From assembly GCA_963576735.1 (NCBI GenBank), contig OY755170.1, forward strand, positions 24,474,875 through 24,538,874: 64,000 nt of DNA, given 5' to 3'. Within the stretch, counting starts at the first letter, position 1. Each line of letters begins with the position of its first letter. The position numbers were made by a program, and so were the translations under genes. Below the pieces are notes generated by a model, which was not told the origin of the DNA, made no database searches, and saw nothing but the letters and a program-made list of their open reading frames with translations. Below are positions 10,048 through 48,200 of the stretch, piece after piece. This stretch comes from Bedellia somnulentella. Taxonomy: Eukaryota; Arthropoda; Insecta; Lepidoptera; Bedelliidae.

Positions 10048-10202
10048 AAGAGCTTATTCAATTCAGACGTCCTTCGAAGTTACTGCCGCAGACGCTTGTT
10101 ATTCCACTACACAAATTTCAGTTTGAACGTTATTCCACTAGTCTGAATTCAGATTCTGTGGCTTTCAGACGTCTTCATTCAGACAAATGGAATAAGCTCT
10201 TT
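10048..10202. mobile_element. Candidate short MITE
   Basis: About 155 bp with imperfect inverted ends, AAGAGCTTATTCAATTCAGACGTC on the left against the complement of GACGTCTTCATTCAGAC..GAATAAGCTCTT on the right, plus an internal TCTGAATTCAGA palindrome. No convincing target duplication. Confidence 0.5.
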
Positions 10203-13200
10203 ACGACGCCAAAGAAATCAATCACTCCACCAGGTTGGTTCAGAAGTATTAGTACCTCTTCGGGCTAAACCGTGTGAAATTCAATAAAAAACGGAAAAAA
10301 TAGCACATCGATTATATTTTTCAAGGTTAAGTTTACAATAAAATAGATGATGAAATGATTTACATAAAAGTTTATATCTAAATCTTAATATTGCTCAACA
10401 TCAATATTTTTAATTTACCAACAGCAGTCAAGAAGAAGGTTTCAAACTATTTATTATTGTAACATACAGCCACTTGCACTTCACTTAGATTATTTTAAAA
10501 ACATATGTTTCTATATTTTACTAGAATAGGAGCCAAAACAGCAATGTAGCGCTGATGATGAGTGTAGACTGATGAGTATGATTGCATTGCTATTGATAAA
10601 GAAAAAATACTGAAATTGTTGAAAGGCCGCGACTTATTACTTTATATCAGAAGTTAGTTAACACATTAAATGTTGGGAAACATTTAACTAAACAAAAACA
10701 CTAAAATTATGCAATACTAGATTTTTTATCATTCTGATATTGTTTCATCTAAACAAAATGGCTTTTAAGGTAATGCATTTTTTACTTTTACTTAACATTT
10801 CATATCATACAGAAAAAATATAAAGTTGTAATGTAAAAAAACTGTTGTCTGGTTTACCAAAGGGTTGGTTGAATATAACTTGATGCTGCGTTAACAATTA
10901 TAAAAGTACAAATAGACCATAATTACTCAACTGCGGGCAATCAAACCAAGTGGAAGTAAACAATCACGTTACTCGTTAATAAATTACATCAAAAATAAAA
11001 TATGAGCAGCTATCCATATTTTGATCAATGGCGACCACGTCGATGACATTATTTGTTCGGTAAAATTACATTCTTTTGAAAAGTAATGCAATTATGATTT
11101 AAAACAGACATAAAATTTAAACACCACGCCATTTTGTCAAATAAAGTCGAACATATAAAAATATAACTCTTATCAGGAGCTGTCAACCGCGACCTATCTT
11201 TCTACACTTAACTTGTTAAATATCTATACTGAATGGCTTCAGTTAAAACAACCTATTTATGGTCTGTCATCATCATTTCTGTCATCTGAAGACTAGGCTG
11301 CATTAATTATATCTTTAACTTTTTTATAATGAAGATAGGAGAAAAAAACATTTATTGTCAGTTAATATGGGACACTATGGTAACGAGTGAAATGTATTGT
11401 GTGTAACGTGCAATGCACGTATTGTACTGTTATAGATGTCAACGCTGCTCAATGGAATGGACCGAGTTGGAGTTGTATTCTAGCAATAAATCTATCACGT
11501 AGGAACGATGTCTATACACAACATATCGCACACCTCCTTCCATGTTGCCAGAGAATCCACACCCATTGTAAGGTTTTGTAACGCCGAAGTGATGCAGTAA
11601 ATAAATGCTTTAGTAACAATTAAAATATCCATATATTTATTGCCTTGTTAATGGTCCGCAAATTCTATGAATTTTTGAAATTTTTCAATTTTTAATTAAT
11701 TTCTCCCTGTAACAGCATTTTGCCCTGATACGAGTTGCTGTTGGTTTATCTCTTTCATTGCTTCAAAGTTTTTTAATTATTTTTATTACTTTACAAGGAC
11801 ACACTTCGTTAAATTATTTCAATCTAATTTAATCTGCTCCTGACATGATAAATTACTTTCACAATATATTTATTATAAGTTAATATTGTTGTACCCAACA
11901 ATTAAAATTAAGATTTTTAGAATAAGCACTGTAGATATATGTAAATTTAAGTCACATTGACATTAATAACTAATATAAGATTAACTACAACTAAATAAAC
12001 TATTAAATATTCCTTCTAAATTAGTAACTAGATAGTTAAATAATACGGTTCAAAATACTTAATAAAATTAATAACAATAAGTCATAGCAAATAAATATTC
12101 CACCACAAGTTGGACAAAAAGCATTATTTTAAATTTTACATACCAATGCTAGTTTCGACGAAGCATATAACATGTCTTATACTATCAGAAGCCAATCGCA
12201 GAAAGTAAGTAAATACATGAGCCAGTAAATTATACTCGGTGAAGTGACGCTATAAGGAACGATCCTGCTGAGAGGACCCCAATGAAGCTTCAATCGTGGA
12301 ATAATTACCAACTAGCTTATTTAGTCTCCTATACTACAACACTAATTAGAAACTGAAGATCGAAATAGTTCAATAAGATCAAAAGATTTTACATTAATTT
12401 TAACAAATTTTGTTAAAGTACAGTAAGAATTGTGTAATACTTCAATAGTTTCAAATATGTATTGAGGTTTAACATTATTAAATATTTTACATTCAAGACA
12501 AAGCTGAACTATAGAAACAAATTTTTAAATGCCATAATCATAAACAGGTTTCTTTCATATGCTGCAATTTTATTGTTAAAATCGCAACATATTTGTACAT
12601 AATTTCGCAAGTAATACATCTATGCTTAGTTATATTATTTAGATAATAATTTATGAATGTTGATAAATAACAATACAACAATATTCTTTTGAGTTTCCCA
12701 TTATCATTAAGTTACTTAAGTGCTGTATAGTATTAATATTGTTCAAAAGGCCGCATCTATATAAGTTACATACCTAAGTAAGTTATAAGTTTACATGATA
12801 GTAAGAATCAATACTTCCACAGTTTTATTTAACAACATGAGGTTTGGTTACCTTCATTTAAAAACTTAATTTAACTTTTATTTCACAGAACAAGTTTGAA
12901 CACATGTTATTAAGTATACAGTATTGGTCAAAGAGACCTGAACATACCGTTTAAGTATTTTTCATTGAACACACGAAGCAAATCTGTGACATCTTTGTTG
13001 GTGGGTAAATTAAGTCACGATGAAAATGGCATCCTAATAAATTAAATAACATCTTTTAAATAAGCGCTTTATGGCTTTGGATTTAGTCTTTCGAAGCCGA
13101 AATAACGATTAGTTTTGATATCACAGAATATATGATCAAATTATTTATTATCTTGAAGGATTTTTATTATAATAGGAAATATTATAGGGATTTTCCTACA

Positions 13201-14028
13201 AAAAAAGTCGCATTATTTTATTATGTACGACATAATGGAATATACATATTATTATAATTCTGAAATATTTGGTATTATGATTGCGTCGTAATATATTTAT
13301 ATACAAAGTAAACAGGGATAGTTGAACGCTGCAGTATTTTAATCAGAAAGCCTAGTTTGTTGTAATGGACTTACAGACGAAAGCGACACTCTTGTCCATG
13401 CAACCCATTTTTTAGATAGATATCAATTAACTAGTAGACAAAGGCGATCTTTAAAAGAATTCAAGCAAAACTGACCTCTTTTATCATATTTAGGGACCGA
13501 AAAATCTAAAGGTAAAACCAGAAAGTACAGACTGAAGAGCGCATGTGTATGAAAAAAAGGGTACAAGAATCATGCATTTAGCTCAAAATCTGTTAGTTCA
13601 CTTATGTAAATTTAATTTAAAAAAGCCAATTAATTTAATGCACATTATGCTCTTCCAAAAACTAAAGAAATAATAATCTTTCCAGAAAAAAATATAGAAA
13701 AAAACATTTGCTTTTCAAAAACAAAGTCAGACTATTTTTTTAATCATATGTCTGTCGAAAATTCAGAAGCTAAAAGACAATGAAACCTTTATGACCCGCT
13801 TTACAAAATTCAGCAAACACGAATGAAATTTATATTGGTTTAAAGATAACTTTGCATAAGTTATAACTGTGTAGTTTTTTTAAAAATAAAGTGATGGGAA
13901 TCTAGAAATTAACAAAAATATGTTATGGTTTTTGCACGTTTTAATACTCAATAACATTAGGAAATAATCAAGATAATTATGCACAGTGACTTAGACCACC
14001 ACAGAATACACATTTCACACATTTATTA
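10203..14028. other. AT-rich region with no supported gene
   Basis: About 3.8 kb of AT-rich DNA downstream of the WDR7 3' end. I checked both strands for conserved domains and splice-flanked frames and found none. The short frames here, such as 11387-11581, show no recognisable motif. Confidence 0.6.
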
Positions 14029-14264
14029 AATTAATACATACATACATATACTCACGGCAAAAAATCCGTAGATGGGGTAGCCAGAGCTAAGGAATTAAAA
14101 ACTCCTTATACACTTTTGGAAGGTAAGTAGGGAGCAGATGGTAAAATAGGGGTTGTTGGTGATGGGTCTGCACCAGCATCGCCCCATAATCCCTTTAAAG
14201 CCCCAATACCGTTAGTCGACTCTTACTAACACCCACCGGAAGAAATGGATGGGGTAGTGTCATT
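14029..14264 (-). repeat. SINE family A copy
   Basis: Starts with TACATACATACATATACTCACGG (3' tail on the minus strand) and continues through the family body to GAAATGGATGGGGTAGTG. The 5' head (GCCGACACTACAC) is missing or altered. Confidence 0.75.
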
Positions 14265-15162
14265 GCCATTATGTTTTTATTCATACAGTATAAAAGAAAG
14301 AGCTTTCTGCAATGATGTTTAGTTTACTTTAATATTCAGCAGGTAAAGTCCGTTTGGAATGTAAAAGGCTTCATATTCCCAAACCCCACAATAATGCTCT
14401 TTATACAAGTACATGTGGACGTCCCGGGCTTTAAAATAAGGTATGACTCATCAGTGTTTGTCCATAGTAAAGGTCCCAATGTCTTTATGCTTGTTCTCGG
14501 ATTTTTGTTTTTTTGTTCCCTAAATATGATACATTTTTAAAATAACCTACATTAGTATTTTCAAATGTAATCAGCCAATAACGAAAATGATTTTCAGTAA
14601 AATAAAATAAAATGTTTTAGCAGTATTTATCTAACATATGATCTGTAACAACACTAAAATGACAATACCTAAAACACGAACAATTTGAATCAGGTAGAAT
14701 ATTCGAATACAAACCACTTACACTCTGGAAATCTACTCACAACGATAATTTCATTCGTATCTCGTCTCACTCCAATTAGCATCAATTTATGTCGTATAGC
14801 TATCGTTAGTTTCATCAAGCATAATGACTAATGTTCACAAAATTTCTAAAAATCTTTTTTGACCTTCAACTATTTAACAAGAGTACGGCCGACCTTAAGG
14901 TATATTAATCAAAGCATAGTAGAGCGAAGAGTGCCGAGTGGTGTTTACAAGAGCAACCGTGGTACCGATTGCGTAATGAAGAGACCGGGAGGTCTACTCT
15001 TCACATTGAGAACGATATTAGCATAAGTATCTATATATTTCTGTCTCGCTCACACGAATCGAGACTTTTTGATACCTCGTATTTCGATTAGTCGATTGTT
15101 GATAGTCGTCTCAGGTTTCAGTGACTAGTAAGCGCAAAAAGCGAGAGGGACGCGAATATGCT

Positions 15163-15405
15163 TTACAACATACATGCATATCTCACGGCTATAAATCCCT
15201 TGAAGGGGTAGCCAGAGCTAGGGAATCAGAAATTCCTCAGCCACTTTCGGAAGTTACGTGGGGAAAAGATAATGAAATAAAGGTTGTTAGTGATGGGTCT
15301 CCAATCGCATCGCCCAAAAATCCCTTAAAAGCCCCAATACCGTTTGTCGCCTCTTACGTCCACCCATCGGAAGAAGGGTAGTGCTATAATAAGCCGACAC
15401 TACAC
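15163..15405 (-). repeat. SINE family A copy just downstream of WDR7
   Basis: Nearly complete family A copy in the same orientation as WDR7, ending about 80 bp past the WDR7 stop codon. It is likely within the 3' untranslated region or immediately beyond it. Confidence 0.8.
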
Positions 15406-15483
15406 AGGTTCACAAGCTGTAAGAAAAGGTGCGAATGCTATGATCGTTATCGCCGTGAAGAGTGTAAATGGTAAGAGGGTGTT

Positions 15484-38606
<23,123 letters not shown>

Positions 38607-38611
38607 TTTGG

Positions 38612-41600
38612 CTGGAATAAAATATTGGTAATGAGTTACATACTATCTAAATAAATAATATCAAATGAGGTAACTGTTTTACCATAAATTTTTACTTTAA
38701 ATTTCTGAGACATAATAATAAAAGCGAAAGACACAAGCTGTTTCAATAAGATTCAGACGAGATCTAAGAAAATTCATGTAAATTCAAAGTACCCTCGTAA
38801 AAACAGAGAAACAATTCATATTCAACACCAAAGACAATCATTCAAATAGCATCATCGTGATGTATTTGTTTGCATAACAAATTTCTGATAAAAGATGAAA
38901 TATTGTTAGAATATTAGTTGTCACAAGGACAAATCAATATCTGAATACTTACAAGGTGCGCCTATATTCCCAGGATATAGAAGAAGGCCTTAGCCGTTTC
39001 CCATTTAAGCTTGTATATAGATGCTCAAAATTTTGTAATACATTAATCTTTATGCACTTTTTCAGAATAAATTAAAATTACCTTCCACAGAAATCGGTCA
39101 TATTACAAGAGATAAGAGTTATCATCAAGGAGGGGAGCGTATTTCACAGAGTAAGAAAGAACAACATATCTGTCCGTGTGCTAAGCTGACTCGCTAAGTA
39201 GCAAAGAATCGATAATAATATGATTCTAAAATAATTATAATATTATGTTCATTTAAGCTATGGGAGAGGTGAGCAGTAAATCCAATTCCATGTATTTCTT
39301 ATATATGTTTTTCTTAAAATATCAAAAACCTAATTCTTCCCGCGGTATATCGTAGAATGACTTAAGGGTTTTGAGGCTTTTTATGTGATCTTGTACGATG
39401 TGACTCTAACCAATCTCTTTTCTCAACTTCCAAAAGTGAATAAGGAATGTCTAGTTCTGATATTTTTTCGGTTTACCACCCGTTGGTTTTAGTAACTGTG
39501 AATTGTTTCTTACAACTGAAACCCAAGGAACTCCCACATGAGGGCTTTGATAAGGAATAAGAAACATCCCAACCTTGCAACAGATTTCAATTCAAATTAA
39601 TGTGATTTGAAGCGTCTATTTGCTAGTTTTTTTTACTATGTTGACGTATTTATCAAATAGGTTTATGTTTTGGGAAACATATTGTAATTTATAAATTTAA
39701 TTTTCTTAATTTAGCTGGTATTTACATATGTATTTTAATGAGATTATGGATCGGCCCATCTTCGCACGGGTAGCGAAGTCTTCAAAATAACTGAGGTTCC
39801 TTCAATCACTGCTCGCCCTTTGTGAATTTTAGCGCAATGATTACAACTTATAGAATAGTGTAGCTTTGAGATTGTGAAAGCGCTTTTATGAACGGTTCAG
39901 TACCTCCGAAAGTAAGCCCTTGCGAACAAACAATCAGAGTTACAAAACATTGCATACATCATACATATAATCACGGCTATATCTTGCCCGCGCAACCGTT
40001 ACACAAAAAAAACTCGATAGCATGATTCAGTACACTCATGCGACGACGCCGACGGTGCGATGGCTTATTTCATGTATAAGTTCGGTGTTTCTATACCGTT
40101 TTCTTCAATTATTTTTTTATTTAATGCATAATAATGTAAGCTTTTTCAATTAGAGATGAGAGAGAGTACTATAAACGTAAGTGTGTACAAGTTTTATTGT
40201 GAGTCAACCATAAAAAATAGACTTATGCCGTTGAGGGATATTTTTTTGACAATATTATGTGAAATATTTCCGTAATAGATAATTTTTATGTAACTTTAAT
40301 CATTAAGGCTGCAAACGCGACGGAAGCTTAAAAATGGAATGACTTCTCCCGTTTTCCCAAAATTTCCCTAAATTTCCCTTCACTACTCTGCTGAAAAGTA
40401 TACTGTAACCAGCCTAAGAGTATGAAGTATAATTGTACCAAGTTTTGTTAAAATCTGTCGAGTAGTTTTAATTTCCATAAGGGACACACAAACAGACAGA
40501 CAAAAATTTGACTGATTGCATGTTTGGCATCAGTATCGATCACTAATCACCCCCTGAAAACATATTTCATGTACAGAATTGACCTCTACAGAATTATTAT
40601 TATAATATATTATAAGTATAGATAAGGAGTCGTATTTAATGTAACGATTTTTTAAAGAAACCACTTACAATAAACCAACTTTTAACTTCGACCTGTGTTG
40701 TATTCCTGCATTATATACGAGGTTGACATTGAAACTTTGCATACCGAAAATTAGAACGAAGCGGGACGAAATCAATCATGGTTTCTGTTAAAATATATTA
40801 TTAAGATTTTCGAAACTGTTTTTTTTATCGATTCAGGCAGGGAACTTCCAAGACTCACATGAGTAAAGTGAGGAATAGTCAGCAAAACTCAGTTTCCCAT
40901 AGACTTATATGGGAATCTTTTAAGGGTGATTATTCCTCAATGATCTATTTTTCGAAAATACTCTCCGTCACGACCTTATGCTTATGCGAATGCTTATGTA
41001 TGACCATCATGTAAAGTTTGGTTAAGTTCGGTCCAGCTGTTTAGGAGGAGTGATTTCACAAGTGAAATACAAAAGTTGGGGCTAATCAACCCACAGATCG
41101 CGTGAATAGCAGTTCTGCTTATATTATCATAGTATGGTATGCTTTCACAGTTATAAACTACAAAATATAAAAACTACCTATTTATTTTTGGCATTTTGAT
41201 TATAAGGATAATGGTATTAAATTTTGCCAACCAGTTTTTTGCAGTTGTTGTCAGGGTTTATAAGTTTAGTTTATTATATCACGGTTCAAAGTAGCCAGTG
41301 ACTTCCTCATTAGGTGCAAGAAATATTTTTTAAAGCGACACTGTATTGTATTATTAATTTAAGTGAATCTTATCTTTACTACCTAAGAAAGTTGACATAA
41401 CTCCCGGTGGATAGCACTAGACAAACGATGAAAATCTATTATTTTTAAAATAAAAAAGAAAATCTCATAATCATTTTACAATTTTTGTGTAGGCCTGGAA
41501 AAATCCTCCTATCCTATTATATAATACTTTAAACTGTCTCTAAAAAGCTTTGAAATGTAGAGTACGTTTCAGAACTTTAATATTTTTTTCTGTTGGATTC

Positions 41601-42205
41601 AGAATTTCATCAGGTATTGTTATACACATAACCCCATAAAAGATGAATATAATTATGATAAGTTGTATTTTAAAAAAAGATGGTTTATGTTTCTTTGAGT
41701 ATGTCGGTCACAGTCTTTCAGAAATTCATCTAGTATTTTTTCTTGCGTACATGATTTTTCATTTCTTATACATACTGACATAGCAGTCTCATTTTATTAT
41801 TGGGAACAATTTTCTGCGGGAATCTTGTGAATATAAATTATAAAATGTCCTAACCTAACACAATAAATATTTCTCTGATAATTGCATCTTATTTTCAATT
41901 ATTGATATTTTAAGTATTTCTTGTTTTATATGGTATAAGATTTTTTTATATTAATCGTTTAGTTCGAGTTCCGAAATGTCCACTGTGAGCCTATCACGAA
42001 GCACATCCCTAGGCTGACTCCGCCATTTGTCATTGTATTGTTTCATTCATCGTATCGTAGCGTATTATTATTTCGGCATGCGAGTTTAGTGATGCTTGTT
42101 ATAAATGAATTGTGCCTGTGAGTGTTCAAGTTAATTAAGTTATTCACAAGAGAGCCTGGTGCTTAACTTTTTCTTTGTAAATAATATTCATTTCATTGTG
42201 AAATA
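38612..42205. promoter_or_regulatory. Divergent intergenic region between WDR7 and Lasp
   Basis: 3.6 kb between the two start codons. It must hold the WDR7 5' non-coding exon (an acceptor lies right before its ATG) and both promoters. It also contains repeat debris: a SINE A tail piece near 39955 and a decayed Helitron-like stretch at 39745-40620. A TATA-like TTATAAATG lies at about 42101, roughly 100 bp before the Lasp ATG; its use is unproven. Confidence 0.5.
39745..40620 (-). mobile_element. Decayed Helitron-like repeat
   Basis: On the minus strand it starts TCTATACTTATAATATATTA, like the intact Helitron at 59928-60945, and ends near ACCCGTGCGAAGATGGGCCG, a Helitron-type GC hairpin that has lost its CTAG. 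The interior has the common AAAATCTGTCGAGTAGTTTT motif. Confidence 0.4.
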
Positions 42206-42274
42206 ATGAATAAAACGTGTGCTAGATGTGAGAAGACTGTGTATCCCACAGAGGAATTGAAATGTTTGGACAAG
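42206..42274 (+). CDS. Lasp: Lasp coding exon 1
   Basis: [20 protein letters not shown] then LDK: the first half of the LIM domain. ATG at 42206; donor AAG|GTAATT. Confidence 0.96.
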
Positions 42275-45200
42275 GTAATTTTGCGATGATTTACTGTTTA
42301 GTTTTTGTTTAATCTGTTTACTTTGATTATTTAATTTTATATTTTGGAATTTGACCAAATGCTGCTATGAAAACTGCAGTCGTTAGAATGGTTATTATGA
42401 CACTTGATTCTCTTTTCTTCTGATTTGCGACCTTGGCTCACTTAATTTGATTGTATTTGGACATCAACGGTGACCGGCATTTTCATCAAATTTACTTGAT
42501 TCGTTTAACCTAGATGATATATTTGCCAACATGCTATCTGGTATTATTAATGCTAATTGTGAGTATGATTGTAACTCTTGAAAATCTAAGAAAAGAAAAA
42601 AACTCAGCTTACACATTGAATGATTTATCATTAATTTGGTAATCATGGAGCCTTTTTTATAGTTTCTGAACAAATGGTCTACAACACCTCCAAGGTACCT
42701 TCTACTAATAAAATTGATTTGATCTAGATATGAAAGGGTTTAATTTAATTAATAAATGATGCTGTTTTAAATGATGTAGTCATAATGATATTTGCACACC
42801 TCCATGCCCTGAAATATACTTGATTTGGAAACAAGTACTTCATGTGGAGTATCATATATCTTAGAGCCGTCATACACTGACTGCTTAAGCAAGTAGCTAG
42901 TAATCGACAAGCATTTATTGTTTACTGCTCGAAGCTGTCATAGAGCATGGAGCTGTTAAGCACTTGGACTGTTTGAGTGGTCCATGTCTGTATTACATAT
43001 TATTTGTCTAAGGTAAGTTGTCTTATAGTAATTCTAAAATCATGGTCAAATTTGATTAGTAATAAATCTTTAGTATCTATGGCAACTAAACTGCAATGAC
43101 AGGTTATGTTAAACTTCAGCTTCAGAGATTTAGTTTCTAATTGTGGGGCACCACATCTCATCATGTACTACCCAACCAACATTCAGATTTCAAATTTTTA
43201 ACATGGTTCTTATTCTAAACTATATTACATTTATACAAATGGAATGTTCTCTATGGGTTGGAAACTCTGCTAATTGAAAGGATATATTGTCATAGTAATA
43301 CTTAAAAAGCATTTTGTTCCTTTCCTAATTGTTCTCTCCCAGATATAGCTTACCTCACAAATTCTTGACTCGAAATTCAAAGCCAGTTACAACTATACAG
43401 TTTCATAGTATATATATCTTAATCAAAAGTGTTACTGCTTACTACTCCTTTATACATACATATGTGTACGGCTATAAATCTCCAGAAGAGGTAGCCTGAG
43501 CTTCAGAATAAGGAATTCCTGAGCCATTTTTGGAAGTTAAGTTGGGAAAATATTGTAAAATAAAGGTTCTAAATGTTTGTGATGGGTCTCTGACTGCAAC
43601 AGCCAAAAATCACTTTAAAAGATTCAGACTATAAAATAAAACGAGTCATAGCATCAAGAATGAGTTAGAATTGTCTGAATGAAGTTTGTGAAATGAATAA
43701 ACTCAAAGTAAATTTGCACTTATCAAAATGGACATAAACAATAAGCAAGCTTCTTCTATCCTACTTTAAAATCTGCATTTATTACAGAGTGCCTTCAGTT
43801 AAGCTCAAACTTGATCCAATTCTTCAGTTAACTTTACATAATGATATGTTATAATAAACTGTTAACAAGAATAGATTCATATTGTTTAGTTGATATGGAC
43901 ATTTGATTGCCATTTCAGTTTAAAAGGCGCAATGAAATCTAAAGATAAATAATATGGTAGGGAAATTATATGCACTTCTCTGAAATATGTTATTTTATTT
44001 AAAACATCTTTTTCAAAGACTAAAAAGTGACTGAAAGTTATGATGTGTTAGAGTTAAAACCAAACTTAGCATGTGAAATTCAAATCTAGGCATAGCTCTG
44101 ATGAAGGGGTCCTTAGTTTGTCTTCTATAGGTTTGGCATTTGATTTCCATGAAAACACTTGTTACTTGAAGTTATTTGTTATAATTTTAACATTATTACA
44201 ATATCTTGCTAGTATTGATAATGTACATAGTCCGCCAGAGAGAGATTACTACTCTTTATTATTAATCTTTCTAATTTTCAATTGATAATTTTCAAAAGAA
44301 GTAGTTTTCTTGTTATTTGTATATTCACAAAAATATTGGAACTAAATTATCTAGACAATAACTGGATTTAAAAATGATGTAATCTATAAAATCACATCAT
44401 ACCAAATTTTACTTTGTTTGTGATGAAATTAGATTTCTATGCTAATGTTGATCCAATTTATGCAGAACCATCTGCTATTGTGTTCACTTTAATGTGATAT
44501 TACTTTTTGATAGCAGAGCTACATTATTTTGGATTGTGAAATAAACATAACATCCTATATCTTGTTATAGAGACCAATCTTGTGTTTCATGGTGGAATAC
44601 AGAACTTATATTGTACTTTATTCTAAATTGTTTTTCCAATAATTTATGACTCTGACTCTAGATTATAAGGTCGCTGAAACTTGTCTGTCTAATTGTGTGT
44701 CATATCAAGGTCATATATTGTGATCTCAATAAATTTAAAAACTCTTTGGTATTTGCCGACAGATTATTCACATAAAATCTGACAGTATTTCACATCTCAT
44801 GTGACATACTCACTCTCACTAGCATCATCCTGGAATATTGATGAAATGTATGAAATATCATATACAATTGTAGGTAACTAATTTCTAATTACAATAAAGT
44901 TGTTTTATAGCAAAAACGCCAGTTTGAATCTGTTGGAATATCGTGTCAATTACACAATGCGACCATATCAAATGGGCGTTTCGCAATGTATTATCGGGGC
45001 GCATATCTTTCGTGTTTAAAGAAATCGATCGATTATGGAAATACACACATTATCACCGCATTACGACATAAAAAACTGATTAATGTTATTTAATACGCAA
45101 TTGTATTAGTTCTTTTTTGTAGTCTAAAAAATATAGCCTAGCAGCTTGCAACACATCATAGATATTTAATGACACTATCGGTGCGGGCCCGTTAAGTCTT

Positions 45201-48200
45201 TGATTTCTACATTATCTTGTTAGTTACTTAGTATGAAAAATTAGATACTGACTTTAAACTAGTTTTTTTTTTAATTTCAAGATAGGTAATCCTCGAGTCG
45301 TGGGTTGTTTATCAACACGACACCAACAATGAAATATTTGATTGAGACATTTGAAGTCCGTGGGAATCCAACTGTGTTCTGATAATTTACTTCAACGTTC
45401 ATGTAATCACGTTATAGATATACCACTGGCACAACACAGAGTACTTGTCAATAATAAATTAGAATTTGCTACTGGAACCCGCATCGATGATCCGCCCAGT
45501 TCAGGAAAAGGATAATTTTCCACTATGTTGTTGTGTTCTTCAATCCAGTTTGATGTTGCATAAAATCCTTGTTAATAAATTTGTTTAAATTTTTACTTCA
45601 TTTGGAATGAAAGAATAAGGCATTGCATTAGATGTAGCAGTGGCATGGCAGTTGAAGCGAAACAAAGTCATTGTGCGAAGTGGTCGGCGCTAAGCCGTGA
45701 CACGAGCGGATGACAACAGCTCAGCTCTCGGCACCGCTGGTGATAGCAAGATGTCGGCCTGTACCTAGTTGAGGTGCAGCTGACCTACTTACTTAATTGT
45801 GCGACCACTTATGTAACTTGTTTTTGTTCTACATATTTACTCTACCGTACTGATTATATTTTAAGTAAAGCCGTGTATAAGTATATCTATCAGGCTAAAT
45901 GTTTAATTGAAAGCAGAGCGACGGCGAGGAGGCCGGACCGTCTATTGATTTAATAATTAAATTTGGAGCAGGAAGGAGCGGCGCGGGCGCTGCCGGCCGC
46001 GGGCGGTGAGATCATTCACCGTCCTGCGACATCCAAATAGTACGAGATTATGGGTACGATAGGCTACCATTCACATTGCGGATCACTATGTTACACATTA
46101 CTCGTTTCCAAATCAATTAGAACATTGTTTCAAAGATTCAATTTAGCGACTTGAAGTGTGCTATAATTTGTGTGTAAATATGACTCACAACTTATAAATA
46201 CTCACTTCTGAGAATGAATTATTCGTTTATGTGCAGTTTTATGTTGTAGCTAGTTTTTGTATGAATATGGCAACATGTCGTTCGAAGTTACTTATTCTTT
46301 TCGTTACAATATTCTTAACAATTAACAATACATTAAAATGTAAGCGGTCTATAAGATGATGTATACAATGAAAAGATCTATACTTGCAGTTCGTGCTATA
46401 TTGGCGTGTTGGAATATATAAACAATATCCTTAGGCTAAACAAAATTATATTGGCTTACAAGAGTCTAATTTATTTTAAATATGACTCGCCTAAACAACT
46501 TATTATGGAATGAAAGTCGAGGCAAAAGTGGTTGCAGTAAAGTTGCAATAGAAAACATGTGTTTGGTGTCAATACGGTGATTTGTACATCTGTTCGTTGC
46601 CACAATTAGTACGCCAGACTACGTGTGTTAGTGTTAGAAGTAAACTGGTCCGCTCGGAGCGGGGTCCACCGTGACCGTTTCGAGGTCGCCAACTAATGAC
46701 CAACTGTGAGCTACTTCGAAGCTGTAGGAACAGATTCTGAAGATATCCATCCATTTTAGCAGCTCTGTCACTGCTATCATATGACGCATTTTTTTTACCT
46801 TGCTCAAGAAAGGTGAAGCAAAGATTTGAGTACGTTTTCCAATCGGTTTTGTGAAGAAATCGAATGAGAAAACACACCATTTGTATAATCTAACAAAATT
46901 TGACAATCTACCTACTTAAATTATTATTCTACTGAACCCTGCAGTGGCCTACACTAGTTATACAATTGTAAGCAATTATTAAATACGCATAATGATACAC
47001 TACTTATTTTAAATAGTTAATGAGTATGACAATGCATTAACCTAATTCTCTTTACCGAGTTAGCGTCTATAGATTTGTATATTTATGTATATATTGTCGT
47101 GATAATAGTGACGTAATAAAGTCGTTCTTTAATGTATCATTATAATAAAAAAAAACACGGATATCGAATTTAAACATATTGTATAGATATTAGCCTCTTA
47201 ACACACCTTAGTTCGCTATCCCTACATTAGTGATAGTATTGATTTTACTCGATGTTTATTAATTGGTTTTAGTGAATAAAATATTGAAACTCGTATATTA
47301 AATGTAGCCTAGATTTAATCAATACGCCATTTTTGTTATATCCTTGCGACATCATCGATATGCATCTTTTAAAAAGTATCATGTGTCAAATCATTTAAAT
47401 ATTACTTACAAACACTACAACTTTATTTTACCTGAATACTCGTAGATAAAGCAAAACGCTTCAAACTTGATTCCCGTGCGAATCTGAGGTGAAGCGAGGT
47501 ACAGTCTACATACTACCACATTCTTTTTAAAAAAATACAATACTAATTTTACAGTTTGATTTAATTTCTAATATTAAGTTTGTTATTTAGTATTTCTTAT
47601 TTTATATGCATTTCTCAACTAAAGATTAAAAAAAAAAAAGTAAAAAGAAAAAACACTTTTTAGTATTATATTTAATGTGTAGCTTTAGAATAAAAAATGT
47701 AAACCTTGTCATATGATCTCAAGTCTGTCTGTTGGTTGCAGGTGTGGCACAAAGGTTGTTTCAAATGCCAAGAGTGCGGGATGACCCTCAACATGAGGAC
47801 CTACAAAGGGTATGGCAAGCTGCCATATTGTGAAGCGTAAGTATATCTTAGAACTACTTCTGTAAACTATTTGAATATAGCAGTAGTAGAAATGATTTAT
47901 GACGAACAAATTATAGGAGCCTCTCTTTTCCATTTTTTAATGTTATAAGAACTATCTAGCTATATATTGTTTGGTGTAAGTTGGCATATTAAGTATTCAT
48001 AGGTTTAGCAGCTTATCAATTAAGAATGTTATTTTCTGTATTATTATCAATAAAATATCCTAAAAATGTATAAAAGCAAGTATTTCATACCAATGATAAA
48101 TATAATGAGAAATGCGTTGACGTCATATGGCGGAGATAATGAATCGAGCATATGTGTAATAGCTATTATACTTATTATTAACAAACATGTCTGTGTTATA

